Source: Atriophallophorus winterbourni
Lineage: Eukaryota; Platyhelminthes; Trematoda; Plagiorchiida; Microphallidae
DNA length: 64,000 bases
Assembly: GCA_013407085.1 (NCBI GenBank)
Contig: JACCGJ010001876.1
Location: 62,001-126,000, forward strand
Direction of reading: 5' to 3'
Below, piece by piece: positions 55,501 to 64,000 of the stretch; position 1 is the first letter of the stretch; the number at the start of each line of letters is the position of its first letter. Position numbers and translations under genes: made by a program. The notes beneath the pieces were generated by a model. The model was not told the origin of the DNA, ran no database searches, and saw nothing but the letters and a program-made list of their open reading frames with translations.

Positions 55501-58500
55501 CAAATGTATCCTACACTGGCTTACGAGTTCAAAGACTGTTTACAATTTCTCCAGTATTACTAGTCAAGATCCAAGATTCAAGATTTATGGTTAAAAAAAG
55601 CAAATTGCTGTACAGTACCATAGGATATACGTATAAAAAATTAAAAAAAATCGTTACTTGTATGATCATATCCGTGTTCTTCATAGGCGGAGCAAAAATA
55701 ATCCTCAATGGCGACACAGACTGAGGGAAAAGAATCTTTGGATGGACGTTAGTTATGTGCGTTAAAAAATATAGACATCAATATGTAGGGGCCAACGCAG
55801 TAGTTCTGAACATAAGGTTTCGTAACCTTTGTTTAAAGATGTGCTCGTTCGTTGAGGTAACAATATCTGTCGGCAAGCTATTCCACAAGAAGCATACACG
55901 AACAGCGAAGAAGTGACGACGACAATTCAATCGTGAGTGTGGGATTTGAAGGGTCAAAAGGTGGCTGCGTGTGGGGACAACCGAACTAAACTTGAAGAGG
56001 TGTTTGAGAGGGTGGGATTTCGCGTAGATGATTCGATATGTCAGAGTGAGGTCGTGTAGGATACGCCTGCGCTCGAGGGTGCACAGTCCAAGTCTGGTCA
56101 GTCGCTGCTCAAAGGGTAAATTATTCAATCCGGTAACCATTTTGGTTGCCTTGTGATAAATTCGTTCGGGGAGCGAGATGTTTTTTTCCATCCATGGCGT
56201 CCAAGCTTGTACAGCGTAGTCAACGACAGGATGTATGTAAGTGTTTAGTAATTTCACGAGTGAGTGTGGTGGGAAACGTCCGAAAATGCGTTTCAGTAAA
56301 CCTAGCAAGCTGCACGCACGCTTGTAGACGGCTTCGCACTGTAGGCTGTTCTTCAAAGTGCCAGACACCAAGATTCCGAGATCTTTTTGTGATGTACTCC
56401 ATTCAAGCGGGTGGCTGCCAAGTGTATAGGGAAAGGGAAAGGGTTTTCCGACTTGCAACATTTTGCACTTGCGGAAATTAAATGGCAGTTTGTTTTGGAT
56501 TGACCACTGGTGCAGCTTATTCAAATCTCCTTGCAGAACTTGACAGTCCTCGATAGAGTTGACCTTCGTCCAGATTTTTACGTCGTCTGCGAATAAAACA
56601 AGCTTACATGCTAGTAAGTTCGGTAGATCGTTTATAAATATGAGAAACAGTATCGGACCGAGAACCGAACCCTGAGGGACTCCGCTCGTGGCTTCAATTG
56701 TTCGAGAAGTTTCACCATCTATTCTGACTTTTACTTTGCGTCCAGACAGGTAACTTGTGAACCATGTTAGTAGGTTTCCGATGACGCCAACATTCTGCAG
56801 CTTCTGAAGCAGTAAGGAGTGATTCACTCTGTCGAATGCTTTAGATATATCTAAGTAACCGGCATGGACGGAACCCCCTTGGTCTAGTGCTTGCGTCCAG
56901 TCATTTAGAGTCGTGAGCAAGTTAGACAGGCATGAATATGTTTTCCTAAATCCGTGTTGTGTGAAAGTTATTAGCTGATGGTTCTCGAGATGTTCAACAA
57001 GTCGTTCACACACCAGGCGTTCCAAAATTTTAGAAACCGCTGAAAGAAGCGTCACGGGGCGGTAATTCGCCGGATCAGAACGACTGCCCCCTTTGTAGAT
57101 TGGTGTGATAACACCGGTTTTCCATTGAGTTGGTACGGTTCCCGTATTTAATGAGTGCCTGAATAGACCACATAGTGGGCCACAAAGCTCCAGCTCGCAT
57201 GACTTCAGAACAGCGGGTGTTATTCCATCCTCTCCTGGTGATTTGCGAACGTTCAGCCCGCGTAAATGCTTTCGCACAACCGTAGGATTTACCTCGATGT
57301 TGCTAAGGCATTCGACTTGTAGTGGGTGCGGCAAAGACGTCAGCGTTGACACGTTGTTTGGACAAAATACTTGCGCATAAAATAATATTAGGGCATCAGC
57401 TGTATCCTTGACATTATCAGTCAGTCTGTTCTCTGTCTGGATAGAAAATACACCTGGCTTAGCCTTGGTCACGGTGTTTACGATGGTGTACAACAACTTA
57501 GGATGTCGTTCCATCTGGTCGATCCACTCACAATGGTGATATTGCTTGTCTTCTCGAATTAGGGACGTCACCTTGTTACGAAAACTACGAAAGTGTTCCC
57601 AAGATGCGTCTGTTCGTATTATTATGTGTGCAGCCCATGCGGAATATCGCATGGCTATCTACTTCCGAGTGCGGCTTCGGAGTTTGAAGCAAAATGTTCT
57701 TGATTTCCTTTTGGAAACACAGGTAGAATTGTCGTCCAGTTTTGTACCGATATAACTTAACAGACTAGAACAATGACTATCTGCATTCGTGAGATCGATA
57801 TGTTTTTCCTCCATGATCGTAATGGCACCGCGAAGGGGGAAGTAATCGACTCTCCTGATGAACTTAACGTCGCCCGACGCCCTTCTGGCGTTGCACACGA
57901 ATTCGAAGGACAACACAAGATGGTTACTTAGCCCCAAAGGACTATGATACTGCACTGACTCCACTGCTGTTGCTTCGGAGGGTAAAACCAGATCTAGAAT
58001 TGATGATTTATTGAGGCCCCTTTGTCGAGTGAATGAATGGACATGGTTGTATAGGGGAGTGAAAGTGATAATCTCACGGAATTTGTACTCAAGGGATTGC
58101 TAAGTATGCACACTTTTGGTGTAGAGATGTGGGAGGTTAAAATCGCCCATTATTAACAATTGGCATCCTCTAAGATTTCCAGCGTTGCGCATCATTTGTA
58201 ACAACGTTTCATTGTGGGCATCAGAAGAGTTGGGCGAGCGGTAGATCACACCAAGTAAACAGTTCTCTCCAGTTTCCAAGCGAGGGCCACACCACATGGT
58301 GTCCTCTAGCTCAAACCTTGTGTCAGGTACAGCTGTGCATTGAAGACGTTCGTTATAATACAAAGCTACTCCACCACCTGATCTTGAACGTTCTCGTCGA
58401 AGTAGGAACATGTTAGGAAGTGCCAGCTCGCAGTCGTTCACCTGATCGTAAAACCATGTTTCGGTAACAGCAATGATGTCAGCAGAAAACTGAGCGTTAG

Positions 58501-61500
58501 AGTGGGATAATTCGGCGATTTTGTTCCGCAAGCACTGTGCATTTGTGAATAGGCATTTACCAGTGGTTTTCATGTGTAGCGAGCCTATGCGGATGATGTT
58601 TGTATGTCCGACCCTCTGAGAGCCGGACCATGATGTACTCGGCCCGACTCGGTTTGAGCCGGACCCACTACGTTTTTTGATGTATTGATTTCTTCCGTTT
58701 CGGTGGGAACGCTGCCGTCTACCGTCACCAGCCGCGAGTGTGTCTCACTCATTGGTTTGGGTTGGCCAAGTCTAACATCCTTGGGTAGTGTTCGTTTCCC
58801 TTTTGTCCATTCCGACCTTACTATTTCAGCCATAGCGCTAGTCAACAACGTAATCTTCAGAGGTTTCGGTCCATCCTCCTTGTATTTTGACGAAAAAGGA
58901 ACTCGAAAAGTGTCTACAACAACGGCATTAGAAATATCGAGAGAACACGCAATGTAGCGCCATTGTTTGACGTCGTGCTCGACCGTTTCCTGATTTGATG
59001 CTGTAGAAGTATTTTCTGGTACATCAAGTAGAACTATACTTCGCGATACCGTTTGTTCCCTGTCGTTCAAGCTGCCCTTCCTTTCCCACCATGGTACATC
59101 GGTATATATGCGGCAGTTGGAGTCGGAATCTGACTTGAGTAGGTATGCATTCAGCAATACGTTCTCGATGTCAGACTCGTATTTTAGTGTCACCTTGAGC
59201 AAGCGAGGTTGACCAATATGAGGTGGAGATGAATGGCGGGTTAGACGAGTCACCTTTTCTGCGTTTACGTGTTCAATTTTCATTAGATGACAAAGTTCAG
59301 ATCATTTATCGACATCATGTTTCTGTTTGCTATCAAACAGGCTTCCTTGGGACTCGCTGACATTCGTACATATCACGTTCAGCCTGTATGGGGTGTTCTT
59401 TTTTCGGATCGGAAAGTCAGGCGTTTTAGAATTAAAAACCTTTCTGGCTTGACATTGTGAGTCGGGTACAGCAGTTTTGGAGTGTACAGCTGAGGTCAAC
59501 CGTAACAGCATATCTCTGTAAGAATTTCCTACTTCTGTGGATTTGAATCATATTGTTCCTACTTGATGAGTGCAAACAGCACGAAACTGCTCGTGGGGAG
59601 CGTGTGAATAAGGATGTTTGTTTAAGGCCATGGGTTTAATATTATGCACGATGGTAAACCATGGCATTATCTACACGGCCGTTTCAGTTGAGTTAGGAGA
59701 AAACAGACCACAGAGGGAATTCTGTATAAAAGAAAAAAGCGCTCAGGATGGTGCCAATATTTCTGAGAGCGAAAATCAGGAACTATTAGGAGATATGCAG
59801 AGCACAAGAGCAGGTATCACCAAAAACTCCATTGACAACAATCGCGAACTTCTACTTATCTCGGTTGCGAGAGGATTATATGAGAATAGTTTTGACAACC
59901 ATTTTCTGGGAAACACAAAATCAGTAACAACATCTGCGGCTGTCGAACAACATGCAATTCATTATTGTCGTTCAAATGAACCCTGCGTGGTGGGGGTCTT
60001 CAATTGAACCGGTTAGCAGGAAATTGCTTAATAAATCACAGTGACAGACATGTTGAGGTCAGTGTTTTGAAAACGAAATTCTCCTATATGAGAAAGGCCA
60101 GTGTTTTGTTCTTTGTTACGTGGGTACTAAGCGCAGTTCAGTAATTGCTGTTTTCTTTTTGTGGGATTCGTAAATGTATGCGATTAGCTTTCAGATAGTT
60201 AACCTGTGGATTAATTTTGGTAACAATTATCACTTGTCTGTGAAACTTAGGGACGTGGTTACTAATGCATCGAGCGTCCTGAGCGTGTGTAGAAAACGGA
60301 ATAGACGTTTGATCAGTGGACGCGATATGGTCTCTGTCAATCCGAAGAAACCGTATTTCCAGTACAACATGACCGACCATGATGAACACATATTGATCGC
60401 TGCGGTATTTGGCATGTCATTCGAGAGCTTTTGACTGGCTCTTTTTACAAATGCACATATCGCCTTTCTTAATGTCATCGCGGTTCAGACACAATTGATT
60501 TTCATTTATCAAAAACGATGGCTTCTAGAGAAGAAATCATTTTGATCAAAAGAAGATCGCATCACAAATCATGTCAGGATTGCATATCCCTAACTGAAAA
60601 AAAACCATGTGACTGCTCAGTTTCCAAACGTTGGCCAGCTTTCATTCAATCATTTATGACGGCATTGTATGATCGTTTTTTTGCATATTTCTGCACCTCT
60701 TCTTCGCATTTTTTTAATATACCCCGGTCTTATGGATAATGATTTTTTGTTAATCATATAATTTATCGAGATTATTTCAAAATCAAGCTGTCCCGCCGAT
60801 TTAATTTAACATATTTTCGTTGCTCGACACTATATTGAATATGGCAGATTGACCAGCGTCAGTTATTCTCATTGTTTACTATCTTTGTGTGTTCAAACGC
60901 GAAATGTCTACCGCTAAACAGTCATATACCGCTTTAGGTTGCTGGTATCAATGGTGGGGTATTATTGTATCGATTGGACAAGCTAACGAACATCAATTTT
61001 GACGCGAAATGGAAACAAATTCTGGATCAGACTCTTAAAAATGTTTCAAAGCTGTATTTGGGAGAACAGGTTAGTGGAATTCGTAGTATTCATGCTTGAT
61101 TCGATTTGGAATTAATTGTCATGCACAGTATACCCAATATTCACTCTTATTTACGTCAAAATGCATCCTTACAGGGAATTATTTCTGATGTATTCCGGAA
61201 GTGGCCTGAAATTTACTACGAATTGCCATGTGTTTGGAACATACAAGTCTATTTCAACACGACCGCATGTTGCCCTGTTATTTGGCCAATCAAAATCCCG
61301 AATCAGCAACGCCATTTTGGGCACAGAGAAAGTTTGGTCGCCAAATTGATTCATTACAACACCCCGGCCAAACCGAGAAAAGAAGAAAGAGGAAACGTAT
61401 CATGGTCGTTGCCGAAAAATTACCTAGGATTTCTCGATGGTCAGTCATAACATTTGTTTGGTTTCATTGAATCGCTTACATTACAATATGTTGATTAATC

Positions 61501-63210
61501 TGCAGAAGGCAAAATATTATTGTTCGATTAGGCTATCAAGTGGATTGGTGAGGGAAGCTTGTCATAAAACCGCAAGGAATGCTGTCGTGCTAATGTGGCT
61601 GTAATCGGTCACGAAACTTAATTTTATGATGGTTTAGGCACCTCTTCTTAATGTGTCTGCACTAAATCTTCTGCAGGTTTTATAGAATTTTAGTTCCCAC
61701 GCTTCCCAATCTCTGTAGGTTCTTAAAGTGCCATGGTTGTATGACTGTTAAGTATGCAGAACCTGCTACCGATGTAATGCTGTCCATGATGATGACGGCG
61801 ATATGGGTGACCAGACTCTGACGTGGCACAGTGCAAAACAAGGCCTTGGAAGGTAAATTACACTCAATTTGGATGACCTGTCTCTCATGTTAGGGTGGTG
61901 GGGGTCTTGTTGTAGACATCTTTTCATAGCATTTTCTTAATCTTATGTGTTGTCAAATGGAGTGGGTTTGAAATCTTGTTTCGATGCATGACATTGAAGC
62001 TGTACTGCAGATTCGAGAATCTTGATTAAATACACGTTTGATTCGAAATGTAGACATCAAATATTCTACAGGTTCAGTAGCTTTTTATTTCCTGCCCTCC
62101 CACAACACTTAAGAATTTAATCGTAACCGTAATACGGCATTTAAGCATTTTCTACTTGCTGTACTATCCATGATGATGACTGTGACGATAATTAGGGTGA
62201 GGAGAACACCGTTTCTTAAAAGTTTTACCTTATTTTTAGAATGTATCAAATGGTTCTGTAGTCATGTATTTGAAAGAGGGAATCCATACTGGCTATTATT
62301 AAACTGATGACCATGTGCAGACTCCATTTCAACTCATCCTCTCTTACTGCTTCTTCTGCACACAAAAATGACGAAAGCCTTCAGAATCACTGGAGATATG
62401 ATGTAATGCTTGTTTAGGTACCCAAAGCACATACTCACTCCATTCTTCCCCGAGGGGCGAAGGAAGCTACGATCAACTCAGTCTAAGGTATTCATCAAAA
62501 GCAATACAATTAATAAAGGCATTCAGTTAGAATGAAATCTGGAGGAGACATGTAAGCGATTAAGCTTCGAAAGAACGTACTTACTTCACAGCATTGAAGC
62601 GCATTCGGTTACACGTAATTCACATCTTCTTTCTGATTGGCAGCATTCTTGAACCAGACAAACTTTTCATGAACTACACCTATGGAAAGTAGTGAGTCCA
62701 AATGGTGTGGTTAGAATAATGAGTCTGTGTATTACTAAAAAGATATAACATAGTGCAAGCCATGAGAAATTTTACAAGTAAGGAAAATCGATCCTCTATT
62801 ATGACAGACTGCTGTCAATTTACCAACATATCCGTTCCGCATGAGACATGCCCGAGTGTTTAAAGCACACTGCCTAATGTGCAAACAAAACGAAACTGGT
62901 CGTGGTGTGTGTGTGTGTGCGTGTGTGATGGAAATGCATGCAAATAAGCGTTCTTGTTCATAACGGCAGTAGATTATATGTTTAGCATGCGTGCTTAACG
63001 AAGGACGATATTCTCAATATTTCCCATGAAGCCTTATGCAGTTTATTACGAATTCGAAGGATTATCCAATTTTCGATTCACGTTTCCAAGGTTAAATTTC
63101 CTTTATGTTATTCAAAATGATATTTACTTTTTTCAGCGTTTGATGTTAGGAAGCGATTTCAAGAGGCTTTCCAATATTTCAGCGGAATTCCTGAACATTG
63201 CTTCCATTGA
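40516..63210 (+). CDS. LARGE-like GT8 glycosyltransferase, single catalytic domain, eight exons
   Basis: The exons are 40516-40620, 42393-42728, 43585-43680, 48485-48568, 55343-55408, 60938-61069, 61175-61439 and 63137-63210. All introns are GT-AG, phase 0 except the last (phase 1); the sum is 1158 bases, 385 residues. Exon 1 encodes a type II signal anchor (WWFICLGAGLVTTILLLF, residues 10-27), which places the enzyme in the ER/Golgi. Later exons give DVHLVITLRG, IPNTHPAGVTPFLKLSLHKI, IIIDPDVIL with the D184-x-D186 metal/nucleotide-sugar motif, VVGAAPEQ, GINGGVLLYRLDKL, YELPCVWNIQ and KLIHYNTPAKP. The order and motifs match the N-terminal (xylosyltransferase) GT8 domain of LARGE; GXYLT-type enzymes are the next best match. 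A TGA after the eighth exon means the second LARGE domain (GT49) is absent. A missed stem exon in intron 1 is possible. Confidence 0.87.
40621..42392 (+). other. Intron 1 of the glycosyltransferase gene
   Basis: 1772 bp, donor GTGAGT, acceptor CCCTTTAAG. It contains a minus-strand relic at 41240-41480 and otherwise no recognised gene. A short additional coding exon cannot be excluded. Confidence 0.7.
41240..41480 (-). pseudogene. Possible non-LTR C-terminal zinc-finger-like tail
   Basis: The minus-strand frame reads AAERRSCRWRATDIQR, CKRSRIGLFSLLKSFRTRI. The segment CKRSRIGLFSLLK resembles the degenerate C2H2 tail (RIGL-x-SH) found at the C-terminus of some flatworm endonuclease/reverse transcriptases. 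A related stretch lies at 48090-48290 (-). The identification is weak. Confidence 0.4.
42729..43584 (+). other. Intron 2 of the glycosyltransferase gene
   Basis: 856 bp, donor GTGAGT, acceptor TTTTTTAATTTCAG. No repeat or gene is recognised inside. Confidence 0.75.
43780..44045 (-). mobile_element. CR1-like element 3' end (intron 3)
   Basis: The minus strand reads SVKVFVSKLDEFMTNH followed by the 3' UTR of the main CR1-like family. It is a short, damaged 3' piece lying back to back with the plus-strand element that starts at about 44.1 kb. Confidence 0.65.
44100..47078 (+). pseudogene. CR1-like retrotransposon, nearly complete ORF2 (intron 3)
   Basis: The APE endonuclease is at 44160-44840 (KCLYTNAQCLINKLPEL, LLIAVTEIWF, GGGVAIYYD, VGVIYQPPSADEA, LIMGDFNLPN, and GKSDHVVIVF with the S-D-H motif). 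The RT is at 45181-46783 (LNTKKSPGADEITPFILKQC, SGVPQGS, IILFADDFKVW with FADD, YIRQTMEHAVQAWSPW). Stops occur at 44602, 45147, 45565 and 45853, with frameshifts near 46050 and in the C-terminal tail. ORF1 is not seen. The 3' end is a TTTGAATTAC repeat at 47037-47078. It lies in the same orientation as the glycosyltransferase gene. Confidence 0.9.
47080..48060 (-). pseudogene. CR1-like RT, decayed (intron 3)
   Basis: The minus strand has LRLHEGKILSQWKAGMITHI, ANYRPVTLLPVISELMERIV, TAAQHGFRRDR, then after breaks LGPLIFLVYINNIVDDIG and LRLFVDDIEIWKR, where FVDD stands in for the usual FADD. The 3' part is cut at 47079 by the end of the plus-strand element. Confidence 0.85.
48090..48290 (-). pseudogene. 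Non-LTR tail relic related to 41.24-41.48 kb
   Basis: It shares the CATTGCGAGCG/ATCACTC-type stretch and the GTTGACGTC-like downstream bases with 41240-41480 in the same orientation. It is a short, broken copy with no usable frame. Confidence 0.4.
48600..49000 (-). pseudogene. Family-B non-LTR 3' end (intron 4)
   Basis: The minus strand matches the family-B end at 38.2-38.5 kb: NCRK...VQFWNNSPTLLEQSETID, then a 3' UTR with GTAAAGCATAGCTTTTTATC. It is frame-broken and 5'-truncated. Confidence 0.72.
49078..50400 (-). pseudogene. CR1-like RT, decayed (intron 4)
   Basis: On the minus strand, broken RT blocks run from about 50350 (AFDRVDH-type and transmembrane-free RT sequence) through 49762-49529 (YHPATKLISGFWKLTY) to 49525-49247 (LRKLRLPTTIQGGLRGDVIL, NTPHHPLKHLFEY). 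A 3' UTR ends in ATCTCGAATCTTGAGT near 49078. This tail type matches the element at 55.6-59.6 kb. Confidence 0.82.
50475..54770 (-). pseudogene. CR1-like retrotransposon, near full length (intron 4)
   Basis: ORF1 is at about 54360-53687 (ADIVVRLYRPPNSPHLGEPR, ending HEASA). The endonuclease follows at 53572-53001 with a frameshift near 53200 (IAITESWLIP, LGVIYRPPNAESS, VLIMGDFNSPG, PSTLDLILTN). The RT at 52602-50947 is broken near 52250, 51665 and 51150 ([78 protein letters not shown]). The last codons run past 50947 into a 3' UTR with AATAAAAATATT near 50480. The catalytic aspartate block is disrupted near 51670. The 5' boundary is approximate. Confidence 0.85.
55778..57658 (-). CDS. CR1-like ORF2, intact reverse transcriptase part
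   Basis: 624 codons without interruption cover the region after the endonuclease through the end of ORF2. They include all RT blocks ([57 protein letters not shown]) and the C-terminal module (LPERIYHKATKMVTG, PHSRLNCRRHFF). An ATG at 57652 follows the TAG at 57659-57661, but the original start lies upstream at 58573. The RT would synthesise cDNA at the nicked target site in the nucleus. Confidence 0.93.
   Translation of the reverse strand: MAMRYSAWAAHIIIRTDASWEHFRSFRNKVTSLIREDKQYHHCEWIDQMERHPKLLYTIVNTVTKAKPGVFSIQTENRLTDNVKDTADALILFYAQVFCPNNVSTLTSLPHPLQVECLSNIEVNPTVVRKHLRGLNVRKSPGEDGITPAVLKSCELELCGPLCGLFRHSLNTGTVPTQWKTGVITPIYKGGSRSDPANYRPVTLLSAVSKILERLVCERLVEHLENHQLITFTQHGFRKTYSCLSNLLTTLNDWTQALDQGGSVHAGYLDISKAFDRVNHSLLLQKLQNVGVIGNLLTWFTSYLSGRKVKVRIDGETSRTIEATSGVPQGSVLGPILFLIFINDLPNLLACKLVLFADDVKIWTKVNSIEDCQVLQGDLNKLHQWSIQNKLPFNFRKCKMLQVGKPFPFPYTLGSHPLEWSTSQKDLGILVSGTLKNSLQCEAVYKRACSLLGLLKRIFGRFPPHSLVKLLNTYIHPVVDYAVQAWTPWMEKNISLPERIYHKATKMVTGLNNLPFEQRLTRLGLCTLERRRILHDLTLTYRIIYAKSHPLKHLFKFSSVVPTRSHLLTLQIPHSRLNCRRHFFAVRVCFLWNSLPTDIVTSTNEHIFKQRLRNLMFRTTALAPTY
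58100..58573 (-). pseudogene. CR1-like ORF2, endonuclease N-terminal part
   Basis: 157 codons from the ORF2 start read MKTTGKCLFTNAQCLRNK, IIAVTETWFYD (catalytic-type E), GGGVALYYN, CLLGVIYRSPNSS and QLLIMGDFNLPH (D-F-N), then hit TAG. The same frame continues to the S-N-H-type motif at about 57.93 kb (LGLSNHLVLSFEF), where S-D-H is usual, so the last endonuclease motif has lost its aspartate. Confidence 0.9.
58585..59283 (-). CDS. CR1-like ORF1 protein
   Basis: A 232-codon frame starts MKIEHVNAEKVTRLTRHS. It has an RNA-binding-like segment (HIGQPRLLKVTLKYESD), a middle part with VKQWRYIACSLDISNAVVVD, and ends IQTSSA. An upstream in-frame segment (59511-59305) ending in a TGA at 59302 probably belonged to the original N-terminus. 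ORF1 proteins of this family bind the element RNA. The counterpart in the 50.5-54.8 kb element is at 53.7-54.36 kb. Confidence 0.75.
   Translation of the reverse strand: MKIEHVNAEKVTRLTRHSSPPHIGQPRLLKVTLKYESDIENVLLNAYLLKSDSDSNCRIYTDVPWWERKGSLNDREQTVSRSIVLLDVPENTSTASNQETVEHDVKQWRYIACSLDISNAVVVDTFRVPFSSKYKEDGPKPLKITLLTSAMAEIVRSEWTKGKRTLPKDVRLGQPKPMSETHSRLVTVDGSVPTETEEINTSKNVVGPAQTESGRVHHGPALRGSDIQTSSA
59561..60937. other. Distal part of intron 5
   Basis: A 129-codon open frame at 59618-60007 (+) and an 86-codon frame at 60174-60434 (+) have no motif I recognise and no splice context tying them to the gene. A TGCAAACAGCACGAAACTG stretch near 59570 resembles one near 62880. The rest is unassigned. 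Confidence 0.4.
61540..61830. repeat. Unnamed dispersed repeat, copy 2
   Basis: Same order of blocks as 21890-22140 (GAATGCTGTCGTGCTAATGT, TTTAGGCACCTCTT, ATGTGTCTGCACTAAATC, GTGCCATGGTTGTATGACTG, CATGATGATGACG). Non-coding. Confidence 0.6.
62060..62200. repeat. Unnamed dispersed repeat, partial copy 3
   Basis: ATTCTACAGGTTCAGTAGCTT and CCATGATGATGACTGTGACG align with the ends of copies 1 and 2; the middle is diverged. Confidence 0.5.
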
Positions 63211-63789
63211 ATTTCTATGCAACTTTAATCAATTAAACTTCAATTATATAATGCTATGCCCTACATAGCATTCGATATTTTAATAGAAGAAGATAAAAAT
63301 AAAGCGACATCATCCATTCTTTTGATATTGGATTGGAAACGATCAACTTTTTTCATAAGTGCGAACTACATGAACCATTGATGGTGTGGTTGTTCATGAT
63401 GGAAGTGCATGCAATCATGTATTTTCCGTTTATTGTTTACAGGTATAAATCCGCCGAGTTGTGCGTTCTCACACGTGATTGAACCGATGATCCTTCCCGA
63501 CTTTTCCAGCAGTAGGATACAATTTAGAGTTTGTTTTGCGTTTCTCCACTGTCTCGATGCATGCAAATTCTAATGGTAGTGTCCATACCTGATGCATAAA
63601 TCGAGCCGCTCTTTCTATATGCGGTCTAAATTGCTAAACATTCGTGATCATGAGTAAGGTCAGTTAATTTGGTTCGAAGCTAAAACTATTGTGATGAATT
63701 CTGCCTCTGGCGACAAACAGTCAGCATATCGAAATGGTAAACGAACACTAAAATGAAGATTTACGCCCATTTAGAATTTTTCTAGTCCA
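63211..63789. other. DNA downstream of the glycosyltransferase stop
   Basis: This includes the 3' UTR. The AATAAA at 63298-63303, about 90 bp after the TGA, is a plausible polyadenylation signal. Nothing else is recognised. Confidence 0.5.
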
Positions 63790-64000
63790 GTCTGATCACA
63801 TATGATTCTTCTCATGGAATTAATGCTGTTTCATAGCAAAATGGTAATCCCTTATTAAGTATTTCACGTTGACCTACCAAACAAGGTTATGTTCAAACCC
63901 GTAGCAAATTGCTTGCTATTTACTGGGCTATCATACGCTTACACAAATATTTATTTTCACGTGAAATAACGAATCATGAGGCACTCAAATTTTATTGCAA
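63790..64000 (+). pseudogene. Gypsy RNase H fragment at the right edge
   Basis: With stops and one shift the plus strand reads GINAV-QNGNPLLSISR, QGYVQTRSKLLAIYWAIIRL and ITNHEALKF, a degraded Gypsy RNase H of the same lineage as Gypsy element 3 at 15 kb. It continues off the window. Confidence 0.72.

Larger units (their letters stand above)
55563..59560 (-). mobile_element. CR1-like retrotransposon, full or near-full length (intron 5)
   Basis: This is the best-preserved CR1-like copy. ORF1 (about 59511-58585) has one in-frame stop at 59302 and contains VTRLTRHSSPPHIGQPRLLK. ORF2 (58573-55778) starts 11 bases later. It is one continuous frame of about 930 codons interrupted only by two TAG codons, at 58100-58102 and 57659-57661. 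It carries the endonuclease (KCLFTNAQCLRNKIAEL, VTETWFYDQV, RSGGGVALYYNE, LIMGDFNLPH) and an unbroken RT ([58 protein letters not shown] with FADD, and the C-terminal CRRHFFAVRVCFLWNSLP). The 3' tail reads AATCTTGAATCTTGGATCTTG. Confidence 0.92.
55409..60937 (+). other. Intron 5 of the glycosyltransferase gene
   Basis: 5529 bp, donor GTGAGT, acceptor TACCGCTTTAG. It is mostly the antisense CR1-like element at 55563-59560. The last 1.4 kb is treated separately. Confidence 0.82.
61440..63136 (+). other. Intron 7 of the glycosyltransferase gene
   Basis: 1697 bp, donor GTCAGT, acceptor TACTTTTTTCAG. It holds two copies of the unnamed dispersed repeat (61540-61830, 62060-62200) and a short GT microsatellite at about 62906-62928. 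No gene is seen. Confidence 0.7.

Noticed and set aside
59618..60007. Possible extra exon or gene of 129 codons in intron 5
   Set aside because: No recognised motif and no good splice sites at its edges. The glycosyltransferase domain is continuous without it.
1..64000. CRISPR array, prokaryotic operons, rRNA genes or an integrated prophage
   Set aside because: No regularly spaced repeats, no ribosome-binding-site gene strings and no rRNA sequence. Introns and metazoan retrotransposons indicate a eukaryotic nuclear locus.

Overview
The window looks like nuclear DNA of an invertebrate animal, most likely a parasitic flatworm and probably a digenean trematode. That reading is an inference. It rests on the element mix (Gypsy, RTE, many CR1-like retrotransposons, Penelope-like elements, a MULE, a pogo/Tigger element), long transposon-filled introns, and 32-38 nt micro-introns. 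There are no operons, ribosome-binding sites, rRNA genes or CRISPR arrays. Nearly all the sequence is transposon DNA, much of it broken and nested. I find one convincing host gene.

1-14.1 kb: Gypsy and non-LTR debris. At least 2.3 kb at the left edge (1-2322) is repeated almost base for base at 11751-14071. A 5'-truncated RTE element (4023-6333) has a perfect 13-bp target-site duplication. Two Gypsy 3' halves lie tail to tail, on + at 7.1-9.45 kb and on - at 9.45-12.76 kb, with the same polypurine tract. 14.5-17.9 kb: decayed CR1-like and Gypsy pieces. 18.2-20.1 kb: a MULE whose transposase reads as one 619-aa ORF once three micro-introns are removed. 20.3-21.3 kb: a head-to-head pair of Penelope-like 3' ends.

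24.87-28.36 kb: a complete young Penelope-like element with an inverted 5' fragment, three pseudo-LTR copies and a 13-bp target-site duplication. 30.3-33.2 kb: a Gypsy derivative that has lost the core of pol and has tandemly duplicated 3' sequence. 33.2-40 kb: CR1-like fragments, one interrupted by a Tigger element (35642-37225) and one by a 102-bp MITE with the same termini.

40.5-63.2 kb (+): an eight-exon gene for a single-domain GT8 glycosyltransferase most like the N-terminal domain of LARGE. Its 1158 coding bases are spread over 22.7 kb. Its introns hold non-LTR retrotransposons, mostly antisense, including two nearly full-length CR1-like copies (50.5-54.8 and 55.6-59.6 kb). A degenerate Gypsy RNase H fragment runs off the right edge.

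The mobile elements act as independent parasites rather than as a pathway. The glycosyltransferase gene is the only unit likely to serve the host cell.
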